DNA of 38,626 nucleotides from an uncultured Clostridia bacterium (GTDB taxonomy: Bacteria; Bacillota; Clostridia; Oscillospirales; Acutalibacteraceae), in assembly GCA_946531445.1 (NCBI GenBank), contig CAMNAP010000009.1, positions 1 through 38,626 on the forward strand, given 5' to 3'. Of the stretch, positions 30,420 to 38,626 are shown piece by piece (positions within the stretch are counted from its first letter, which is position 1; each line of letters starts with the position of its first letter). The position numbers and the translations under genes are program-made. Under the pieces are notes generated by a model that worked only from the letters and a program-made list of their open reading frames with translations, had not been told where the DNA came from and ran no database searches.

Positions 30420-32498
30420 ATGAATTACGTTGAGGCTAAGCTTAAAGCCGAAAAAATAGTTTCCCGCATGACAACGGAAGAAAAAATGACACAGTTGCTT
30501 TTTAACGCTCCTGCTATTGAACGGCTGGGTATACATTCTTACAATTGGTGGAATGAGGCGTGCCACGGCGTTGCAAGGGCAGGTGTTGCAACTGTTTTTC
30601 CGCAGTCTATCGGTCTTGCGGCAAGCTTTAATCCCGAGCTTGTAAAGAACGTAGCAAAAGCAGTTTCAGCCGAGGGAAGAGCTAAGTATAACAAAAGCGT
30701 TCTCCACGGCGACAGAGGAATCTATAAAGGCCTTACATACTGGGCGCCGAATATAAATATTTTTCGCGACCCGCGTTGGGGGCGCGGTCAGGAGACATGC
30801 GGCGAGGACCCGTTTTTAACCTCGCAGATTGGCGTTTCGTATATTAAAGGCTTACAGGGTGACGGTGAATTCTTTACTGCAACTGCGTGCGCTAAGCATT
30901 TTGCCGCTCACTCGGGCCCTGAGGGAAAGCGCCACAGCTTTAACGCCGAGGTAAGCCCAAAGGATTTACATGAAACATATCTTCCCGCGTTCCACAAGGC
31001 TGTTGAAGCGGGTGTAGCGGGTGTTATGGGCGCTTATAACAGAACTAACGGAGAGCCTTGCTGTGCAAGTAAATCGCTTACGGATATTCTTCGCACAGAG
31101 TGGGGCTTTAAAGGATATTTTGTTTCGGATTGCGGTGCTGTATGTGATATTTTTGAAGGGCACAAATACACCTCTTCTCTTGAGGAAGCGGCTGCGACTG
31201 CGCTTAAGGAGGGCTGCGACCTCAACTGCGGCGACGCGTTTCTGGCTTTAAAAGACGCATATAACGACGGACTTATTTCAGACGAAGATATTACCCGCGC
31301 GGCTGTAAGGCTGTTTGCCATACGCGTTATGCTCGGTGAATTTGAGGAAGAGCGGCCGTATAGCGACATCCCGTATAGTGTTGTTTCGTGCGACGAACAT
31401 AAAAGGCTTAATTTAAAAGCGGCAGAAGAAACGCTTGTGCTTCTTGAAAACAAGGCTTCGTTCTTACCGCTTGATAAAAACAGCAATATTAAAATAGCAG
31501 TTGTAGGACCTAATGCTATGAGCCGTCTTGCTCTTGAGGGCAATTACAACGGCCACGCCGACGAATATATTACCGTTGCTGACGGAATGAGAAGAGAATT
31601 TAAAAACGCGCATATAACCGTAGCTGACGGTGCGTCTGTTAAAGGAATCAGTCAGCCGCGCTGGAACGATTTTGACGATTTGTTCAGCGAGGGCGTTGCC
31701 GCCGCAGAGGAGGCGGACATTACCGTTTTGTGCCTCGGACTTGACAGAACTGTTGAGGGCGAGGACCTCGGCTTCGGAAATGAGTTTACCGATTGCGGCG
31801 ACAGAGTTTCAATGCTCCTTCCCGACAATCAGCAAAGGCTTGCAGAGGCAGTCTGTGACGCGTGCGGGAATGTTATAGTCGTTGTTATGTGCGGAAGCTG
31901 TGCCGATTTGGGCGACAAGGTCAGAAGCAAAGCAAAGGCAGTCATTCACTCCTGGTACCCCGGAGCGCTCGGCGGTCTTGCAATAGCAAGACTTATAGCC
32001 GGAGAGTTTTCACCGAGCGGAAGACTTCCGATTACCTTCTACCGCGCTGACAGTAAGCTTCCCGATATTGAAGATTACTCAATGAAAAACAGAACATACC
32101 GTTTTCTTGAAGAAAGGCCGCTTTACGGCTTCGGCTACGGACTGAGTTATACAAGCTTTAGATTTCAAAAATCCGAAGTTGTAAAAAATGACGGTAATAC
32201 TGTTATCTGTAAAACAGACGTGACTAACACAGGCGGCTTTGACAGCGCAGTTAAAGTGCAGTGTTATACCCGTTTTTCAGACAGCAGAACAACAACCCCG
32301 AAGCTTCAGCTTTGCGCGGTAGCTCCTGTATTTCTTAAAAAGGGCGAAACGAAAACTGTTGAGCTGAAAATAGACAAATACTGGCTGAGCGCCGTTCTTG
32401 AAACGGGAGAGCGCGTTACTCCCGACGGCGAAATAACGCTTTATATAGGCGACGGTCAGCCCGATGATAATCAAACGGCAGCTATTATTCTTAAGTGA
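30420..32498 (+). CDS. Glycoside hydrolase family 3, conventional domain order
   Basis: WNEACHGVARAG, NIFRDPRWGRGQETCGEDPFL, GYFVSDCGAV, C-terminal YGFGYGLSYTSF. Confidence 0.93.
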   Translation: MNYVEAKLKAEKIVSRMTTEEKMTQLLFNAPAIERLGIHSYNWWNEACHGVARAGVATVFPQSIGLAASFNPELVKNVAKAVSAEGRAKYNKSVLHGDRGIYKGLTYWAPNINIFRDPRWGRGQETCGEDPFLTSQIGVSYIKGLQGDGEFFTATACAKHFAAHSGPEGKRHSFNAEVSPKDLHETYLPAFHKAVEAGVAGVMGAYNRTNGEPCCASKSLTDILRTEWGFKGYFVSDCGAVCDIFEGHKYTSSLEEAAATALKEGCDLNCGDAFLALKDAYNDGLISDEDITRAAVRLFAIRVMLGEFEEERPYSDIPYSVVSCDEHKRLNLKAAEETLVLLENKASFLPLDKNSNIKIAVVGPNAMSRLALEGNYNGHADEYITVADGMRREFKNAHITVADGASVKGISQPRWNDFDDLFSEGVAAAEEADITVLCLGLDRTVEGEDLGFGNEFTDCGDRVSMLLPDNQQRLAEAVCDACGNVIVVVMCGSCADLGDKVRSKAKAVIHSWYPGALGGLAIARLIAGEFSPSGRLPITFYRADSKLPDIEDYSMKNRTYRFLEERPLYGFGYGLSYTSFRFQKSEVVKNDGNTVICKTDVTNTGGFDSAVKVQCYTRFSDSRTTTPKLQLCAVAPVFLKKGETKTVELKIDKYWLSAVLETGERVTPDGEITLYIGDGQPDDNQTAAIILK

Positions 32499-32514
32499 CT
32501 GAAAGGGGGATTCT

Positions 32515-35500
32515 ATGTATAACGAAAGGCTGAAAGAACGTGTTTTCAACAAGCTTGAAAATGCGCTGAAAATCTATGAAAGACTTATCTACACTGAGGT
32601 CGGACAGCTCAGTAACACAACTGCGCTTTACACAAACGAACACCTCAGAAGCGTCCCTGAAACCGGTATGAAGCCGATTAACAGCGGTGAAAAATGGGGC
32701 GAGGAATGGGGCACGCTTTGGGTTAAGGGCTCTTATGAAGTTCCCGCTTCACTTGAGAGCAAAAAGCTTTACGCTCTTTCAGACTGCGGCGGAGTTGAAC
32801 AGCTGTTCTTTATTAACGGAGTCCCGAAAGGTCTTTACAACAGTAAAAACCGCGAGTATATAGGCGGTATGCACACATCGCAGTATATCGGCTGTTTTAG
32901 TGCAGGCGATAGCTTTGAGCTTGCGTTTGAATGCTACGCAGGACACTTTGACCCGAACTGCGACGTTTATGACAATTATTATGAAACTGAAAGCAATACC
33001 GATTTTTCACACACGTTCGGCGGCGTAAAAATCTGTACAAGAAACGATGATTTATTTACCCTGATATTTGACTTAAAGGAATTGCTCAGCGCGGCAAGAA
33101 GGCTTGACGAATCTAATTTTACACGCGCTAAGGCAAGGGACGCGCTGCTTAAAATCAACGCCGTGCTTCCGCTCTCACCCAAGGACACGGATGAAAACGA
33201 ATTCAACAGTGCGGTAAAGACTGCGCTTGAAATTTCAAGAAAATTCTTCAGCGGAAAGAATTCCCGTGTTTTCGGTAAAATCGGTGTTATCGGCCATTCA
33301 CATATGGATACCGCGTGGTTGTGGCCCGTTAAAGAGACCGTAAGAAAATGCGCGCGCACCTACTCAAATGCGCTTCATTTAATGGAGCAGTATCCCGATT
33401 ATAAATTCATTCAGTCGTCTGCGCTTCACAGCGAGTGGATGAAAGAATACTACCCCGATATATTCAATGAGATGAAAAAACGAGTTGCCGAGGGACGTTA
33501 TGAGCCCAACGGCGGCGTATATGTGGAATGCGACTGTAACATCACCTCGGGCGAGCTTATGGCGCGTCAGTTCCTTAAGGGACAGCAGTTTACGCGCGGG
33601 AACTTCGGCTATACAGCCGACAGCTTCTGGCTTCCCGATACCTTCGGTTATAACGGAAACATTCCTCAGATTATGCAAAAAAGTGAAGTTAAATATTTCT
33701 ATACAACGAAAATAAGCTGGAACGATAATAACAGGTTCCCGTTTGAAAGCTTTGTGTGGAGAGGAATAGACAAAAGCGAGGTTATAACTCACTTCAACGT
33801 CAGTCATTGCTGGCCGAATGTTGACCATGCGGTTGCTTTTGTTAAGGAGCTTCAGAATAAGGACTCTGCCGATATGCGCCTGCTTGCATACGGCTACGGC
33901 GACGGCGGCGGCGGACCGACTCCCGCAATGATTGAGGCGGCTGAAAGAATTTCTTCTATGGACGGAATGCCCGAGGTTGAAAGCATGACAGTTTCCGACT
34001 TTATGAAGGAGCTTGAAACAAAAAAAGACGCACTTCCCGTTTATGATGACGAGCTTTACCTTGAGCTTCACAGAGGTACGCTTACCCAGATGCACGACGT
34101 AAAGCGTAAAAACAGAAAAGCGGAGTATGCGCTTCGCGATATGGAATATTTCAATGTTATCAGCGGCGAAAAGAGAAACGAAAACAGCGACGTCTGGCTG
34201 AAAACTCTTCTTAAAAATCAGTTCCACGACATTCTTCCGGGTACTTGCATTTCACCCGTTTACGACTTGTACCACAAAGAGATGGATGTGCTTCTTAAAA
34301 ACTACAGAGAAGCGGCAGAGAGCTATGCAAAGGAACTTACAGACGGCGGCGAGGGCATTACACTTTTTAACACGCTTTCGTTTGACAGAAGCGATACAGC
34401 CGTTATTGAGGCGGACGGCTTTGCAAAAGATTATCCGTCCCAGCGTTACACGGATATCAAAGGCAGACAGCGCCTTGCAATCGGCTCAATTAAAATTCCC
34501 GCTTTTTCAAGCGTTGAAATTGAGCTTTGCGATAAAGCTGAAAAAACCGAATCTCCGTTTACATATGACGGAAAAGCTCTTGAAACGCCGTTTGCAAAAA
34601 TCACATTTGACGAAAACGGCTACATGTCCTCACTTATAGACAAGAAATCGCAAAGAGAGCTCAGAAAGAAAAACGGCGCTCCGCTCGGCGTATTCCTTTT
34701 CGGTGAGGACGTCCCCGAATCGTTTGATAACTGGGACATAGAATGGGATGTGTTTAATAATCTCAAGCCCGTTTACGGCTTTGTAAAAAGAGAGCTTGTT
34801 TCGGACGGAGCGGTTGAAATAAGACTGAGAAGTGAGTTTAAGGCCGGCGAAAACAGTATTATTCAGGATATGGTTTGTTATGCCGACTCGCCCAGAATTG
34901 ATTTTGAAACGCTGATTGACTGGCGCACTCCTCACCGTTTCTTAAAGACGGGCTTTGATTTAGATATAACAGCCAGAAGAGCGAGAAGCGAAATTCAGTT
35001 CGGCGCTATTGAAAGGTCTGTTACAGATAATAACAGTCTGGAGGTTGCAAAGTTTGAGGTTTGCAACAGAAATTATACCGACATAAGCGAGCCGCGTTTC
35101 GGCGCAGCAATTCTCAATGACTGTAAGTACGGAATTTCAATAAAGGACTGCAATTTGTGCCTGTCGCTCCACAAGGGCGGAACACACCCGGACGGCTCGG
35201 GCGATAAGGGCGTTCACGAATTTACTTATTCTCTTCTTATTCACAACAGCGGCTTTTGCGCTGAAGAAGTTGTACACCCCGCATATGAACTTAACGTACC
35301 TGTTTTTGCTGTCGGCGGAAAGACCGGGGCAAAGCAGTTTGCTTCAATTAGCGCGCCGAATATAATTGCAGAAGCAGTTAAGCCCGCTGAGGACGACAGC
35401 AATTCATTTGTAATGAGACTCTACGAGTGTGAGGGCTCTAAAACCAATACGGACATTGCCTTTTCTTCTTATATTTCTAAGGCAGAGCTTACAAATCTGC

Positions 35501-35595
35501 TTGAGGACAAGGGCGAAGAAATAAGCATTAACGGTAATAAAGTAACTCTCAGCTTTGAACCGTTTGAAATCAAAACGCTTAAGGTTTACAGATAG
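32515..35595 (+). CDS. Alpha-mannosidase, GH38
   Basis: 1026 aa; GHSHMDTAWLWPVKET, GYTADSFWLPDTFGYNGNIPQIM, KNQFHDILPGTCI. Confidence 0.95.
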   Translation: MYNERLKERVFNKLENALKIYERLIYTEVGQLSNTTALYTNEHLRSVPETGMKPINSGEKWGEEWGTLWVKGSYEVPASLESKKLYALSDCGGVEQLFFINGVPKGLYNSKNREYIGGMHTSQYIGCFSAGDSFELAFECYAGHFDPNCDVYDNYYETESNTDFSHTFGGVKICTRNDDLFTLIFDLKELLSAARRLDESNFTRAKARDALLKINAVLPLSPKDTDENEFNSAVKTALEISRKFFSGKNSRVFGKIGVIGHSHMDTAWLWPVKETVRKCARTYSNALHLMEQYPDYKFIQSSALHSEWMKEYYPDIFNEMKKRVAEGRYEPNGGVYVECDCNITSGELMARQFLKGQQFTRGNFGYTADSFWLPDTFGYNGNIPQIMQKSEVKYFYTTKISWNDNNRFPFESFVWRGIDKSEVITHFNVSHCWPNVDHAVAFVKELQNKDSADMRLLAYGYGDGGGGPTPAMIEAAERISSMDGMPEVESMTVSDFMKELETKKDALPVYDDELYLELHRGTLTQMHDVKRKNRKAEYALRDMEYFNVISGEKRNENSDVWLKTLLKNQFHDILPGTCISPVYDLYHKEMDVLLKNYREAAESYAKELTDGGEGITLFNTLSFDRSDTAVIEADGFAKDYPSQRYTDIKGRQRLAIGSIKIPAFSSVEIELCDKAEKTESPFTYDGKALETPFAKITFDENGYMSSLIDKKSQRELRKKNGAPLGVFLFGEDVPESFDNWDIEWDVFNNLKPVYGFVKRELVSDGAVEIRLRSEFKAGENSIIQDMVCYADSPRIDFETLIDWRTPHRFLKTGFDLDITARRARSEIQFGAIERSVTDNNSLEVAKFEVCNRNYTDISEPRFGAAILNDCKYGISIKDCNLCLSLHKGGTHPDGSGDKGVHEFTYSLLIHNSGFCAEEVVHPAYELNVPVFAVGGKTGAKQFASISAPNIIAEAVKPAEDDSNSFVMRLYECEGSKTNTDIAFSSYISKAELTNLLEDKGEEISINGNKVTLSFEPFEIKTLKVYR

Positions 35596-35603
35596 ACATA
35601 TTT

Positions 35604-37940
35604 TTGGAGGAAGTTATGGAGAAAAAATATGACATCAGAAAGTTGATAAGACAGAGTGCGTCAGAGGGCGCGGTGCTCATTAAAAACAGCGGAATTCTGC
35701 CTTTTGCAAAGGGAACAAAGCTCTCGCTTTTCTCACGCGTTAACGAGGAGTGGGTTTTCAGAGGCTACGGCTCGGGCGGCAGTGTAAAATGCGAGGATAC
35801 AAGAAATCTTACAGTTGCACTGAGAGACTGCGAAGAGCTTGAAATCAACGAGGAGCTGGCGGCGCTTTATCACGAATATAACGAGGCTAACCCTGTAAGT
35901 TACAGCGATGAGGATTTTGTTTACTATTATGAGGATATGGCTGTAACTCCTGAAGTGGCAAAGACAGCGTCTGAAAAAAGCGACGCTGCAATCGTTACAA
36001 TCGGCAGACGCTACGGCGAGGGACACGAGGCAAAGGCGAAAAAGGGAAGCTATTACCTAACCGACAATGAAAAGGAAATGCTTAAAAATGTTTGCGCCGC
36101 TTTTGATAAGGTAGTCGTTATTCTCAACACCTGCGCAATAATGGATATGAGCTTTTTTGAAGCGCTCGGCGATAAAATCGGTGCAATTGTTTACGTATGG
36201 CTCGGCGGAACGGAATGCGGAAATTCCGTATGCGATATTCTTACGGGTAAGGTAAGTCCGAGCGGAAAGCTTGTTGATACAATCGCAAAAAGCTACGACG
36301 ATTATCCGTCAAGTAAAAACTTCGGCGGCTACGGCTTCAATAATTACGAAGAGGACATTTACGTAGGCTACAGATACTTTGAGACTTTCGCTAAAGACAA
36401 GGTTATGTATCCTTTCGGTTTCGGTCTTTCGTATACTGAATTTGAATATTCAGACATTGAAGTAAAGGGAACAGACGGCGGCTTTGACATAGCCGTAACC
36501 GTTAAAAACATCGGAAGCTGTTCCGCAAAGGAGGCTGTTCAGGTTTATCTTGAAAAGCCCTGCGCAAAGCTCGGTAACCCCTCAAGAGCACTTGTAGCTT
36601 TTGCAAAAACAAAAACGCTTGCGCCCGGTGAAAGCGAAACGCTTTCAATGTTCGTTTCAGATTATATGCTCACGTCTTACGATGACAGCGGCGTTACGGG
36701 CTATCCCTTCGCCTATGTAACCGAGGAGGGTGAATATAAATTCTACGTTGGTAAAAACGTAAGGGATACACTGCTTGCGTTTACATATTATCAGGAAAAA
36801 ACAGAGCTCTTTATTCAACTTTCCCAGGCGGGCGCGCCTCAGAATGAGTTTAACATTATCTGCGCAAAGCAGTGCGAGGGCAAAATTGAGCTTGACAAAA
36901 AGCCTGTTACTCCGCGGCAGTATTCGCTCAGAGACAGAATTCTTGAAAATCTTCCTGAGGAAATTCCCTTCACAGGCGATAAAGGAATAAGGCTTCAGGA
37001 TGTTAAGGACGGTAAAAACACGCTTGATGAGTTTGTCGCACAGCTTACGGTTGACGAGCTTGATTTACTTACAAGAGGCGATTTCCACTGTAAAGAGGAC
37101 AAAAAGCCCTACGGCGGAGCAGGCGGCTTCGGCGGAGTAACAGACGAGCTCTTTGAAAAGGGTGTTCCCGTTACAGTAACCTGTGACGGCCCCGCAGGCG
37201 TTACGCTTGAATACGATTCTTCGCTTCTTCCCGTTGCTACGCTTCTTGCCTGCACCTTTGACACAGAGCTTGTTGAAGAGCTTTACTGCGCTGTAGCCGA
37301 GGAGCTGAAAGAGAGAAAGGCTGATGTTTTCCTTGCCCCTGCGCTGAATATTCACAGAAACCCGATGTGCGGAAGAAACTTTGAATACTACAGCGAGGAC
37401 CCGCTCATAAGCGGAAAGATGGCTGCGGCGGCTGTTAGAGGCTCACAGAGTCTCGGCGGCTCGGCGTGTGTCAAGCATTTTGCGTGCAATGACCAGGAAT
37501 ACAACAGAACAAGAAATGATTCCCGACTTTCCGAAAGAGCACTTCGTGAGATATACTTAAAGGGATTTGAGATTGCTGTTAAAGAGAGCTCTCCCAAAAA
37601 TCTTATGACCTCTTACAATCTTATCAACGGCGTGTGGGGACATTATAACTATGACCTTGTAACCGTGATTTTAAGAGGTGAGTGGGGCTACGAAGGAAAC
37701 GTAATGACCGACTGGTTTATTCAGTATCATGAAAGCCCTGAATTTGAGAATATCTGGAATAACGCCTACAGAATAAGAGCGGGTGTTGATTTGTATATGC
37801 CGGGCTCAGAATATAGCGACAGATATGAGCCGGACAAATCAATTGTTAAATCGTTTAACAGTAAAGAAGGAATTACACTTGGTGAATTACAGCGCTCGGC
37901 AAAGAATATTCTTAAAATGATTCTTGAAATTAAATTTTGA
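35604..37940 (+). CDS. Glycoside hydrolase family 3, inverted domain order
   Basis: C-domain and FnIII-like motifs first (GAVLIKNSGILPFA, YPFGFGLSYTEFEY), TIM-barrel second (APALNIHRNPMCGRNFEYYSEDPLISG, VKHFACNDQE, NVMTDWF). Confidence 0.9.
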   Translation: MEEVMEKKYDIRKLIRQSASEGAVLIKNSGILPFAKGTKLSLFSRVNEEWVFRGYGSGGSVKCEDTRNLTVALRDCEELEINEELAALYHEYNEANPVSYSDEDFVYYYEDMAVTPEVAKTASEKSDAAIVTIGRRYGEGHEAKAKKGSYYLTDNEKEMLKNVCAAFDKVVVILNTCAIMDMSFFEALGDKIGAIVYVWLGGTECGNSVCDILTGKVSPSGKLVDTIAKSYDDYPSSKNFGGYGFNNYEEDIYVGYRYFETFAKDKVMYPFGFGLSYTEFEYSDIEVKGTDGGFDIAVTVKNIGSCSAKEAVQVYLEKPCAKLGNPSRALVAFAKTKTLAPGESETLSMFVSDYMLTSYDDSGVTGYPFAYVTEEGEYKFYVGKNVRDTLLAFTYYQEKTELFIQLSQAGAPQNEFNIICAKQCEGKIELDKKPVTPRQYSLRDRILENLPEEIPFTGDKGIRLQDVKDGKNTLDEFVAQLTVDELDLLTRGDFHCKEDKKPYGGAGGFGGVTDELFEKGVPVTVTCDGPAGVTLEYDSSLLPVATLLACTFDTELVEELYCAVAEELKERKADVFLAPALNIHRNPMCGRNFEYYSEDPLISGKMAAAAVRGSQSLGGSACVKHFACNDQEYNRTRNDSRLSERALREIYLKGFEIAVKESSPKNLMTSYNLINGVWGHYNYDLVTVILRGEWGYEGNVMTDWFIQYHESPEFENIWNNAYRIRAGVDLYMPGSEYSDRYEPDKSIVKSFNSKEGITLGELQRSAKNILKMILEIKF

Positions 37941-37965
37941 CACGACATTATAGCGAGGACACATA

Positions 37966-38626
37966 ATGGTTAGTATTTTTAATGCAAGATGGATAAAGGC
38001 ACCCGCTTACAATGAATTTGTTGCAACAGACTTTTTCCGCCGCTTCAATATAAAAGACGGAGTTAAAAGTGCGGAGCTTTTCATAACCGCTCACGGCGTG
38101 TTTGAGGCGTTCATCAATTCAAAAAGAGTGAGCGCTGATGTGCTTATGCCCGGCTGGACATCCTATACAAACCGTCTTAGATACATATCCTACGACGTAA
38201 CTTCTTTGCTTAAAACGGGCGAAAATGAGCTTAAGGTCGGCGTGGGCAGAGGCTGGTTTTTCCACAACGTTGACTGTTGGGGAAGCGATATTCTTAAACA
38301 CGACGAGGCGGCACTGATTTGCTCGCTTAAAGTAATCTATACAGACGGAAGCGTAGATGAATTTGTGACCGACAAAGAGTGGGAATGTGCAAAAAGCAAC
38401 ATCATTCACAACGATATTTACGACGGCGAAGCGGTTGATTTAAGAATAAAGAACACCGACCACACGCCCGCTGTTGAAATCAATTACAGACGGGATATGC
38501 TCGTTGCTTTTGACGGCGTACCGATTCGCGAGCAGGAGAAAATAAAAGGCAAAAAGCTTATTGTAACTCCGAAGGGCGAATATGTTGTTAATTTCGGTCA
38601 GGAAATTACGGGCTACGTTGAATTTT
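37966..38626 (+). CDS. Alpha-L-rhamnosidase (GH78-like), N-terminal part, truncated by window end
   Basis: ORF open to window edge: MVSIFNARWIKAPAYNEFVATDFFRRFNIKDGVKSAELFITAHGVFEAFINSKRVS...; not in ORF track. Confidence 0.75.
   Translation, partial: MVSIFNARWIKAPAYNEFVATDFFRRFNIKDGVKSAELFITAHGVFEAFINSKRVSADVLMPGWTSYTNRLRYISYDVTSLLKTGENELKVGVGRGWFFHNVDCWGSDILKHDEAALICSLKVIYTDGSVDEFVTDKEWECAKSNIIHNDIYDGEAVDLRIKNTDHTPAVEINYRRDMLVAFDGVPIREQEKIKGKKLIVTPKGEYVVNFGQEITGYVEF

Noticed and set aside
33379-34227. 282-aa minus-strand ORF opposite GH38
   Set aside because: Shadow ORF within a well-supported alpha-mannosidase; no SD/promoter or family motif recognised.

Overview
The window looks like a Clostridia-type (Firmicutes) chromosome segment with three blocks. 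(1) 1-1218, minus: a small nickel/CODH-accessory cluster (His-rich 78 aa protein, CooT, CooC) whose downstream gene is cut off by the window edge. (2) 2494-11452: a nitrogen-assimilation locus with two divergent units. The minus unit is gdhA, an un-annotated 49-aa ORF, pyrG, dapL, glnA and asnA. The plus unit is a second, divergent glutamine synthetase paralog (GS2) and an ANTAR-domain regulator with a degenerate receiver. Four hexaloop hairpins with the shared form GC-AANGGN-GT lie in the leaders (two before gdhA, one before GS2, one weaker one before the 49-aa ORF/pyrG), and each overlaps the 5' arm of a terminator-like hairpin. This matches known ANTAR antitermination targets. GS2 keeps the metal-ligand motifs but changes two positions expected to form the ammonium site. 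The regulator lacks the phospho-acceptor Asp. I propose a GS2/ANTAR nitrogen-sensing RNA switch controlling the whole locus. (3) 11484-38626: a large glycan-utilisation locus with GH78, a Cys-type sulfatase plus its maturase plus a TauE-like permease, rha catabolism, a fucose/arabinose-isomerase-like plus FGGY kinase pair, MFS transporter, two phosphoesterase-fold proteins, an uncharacterised 508-aa protein, GH3, GH38, a domain-swapped GH3, and a GH78 truncated by the window edge. All family calls are by reading motifs; no database search was run.
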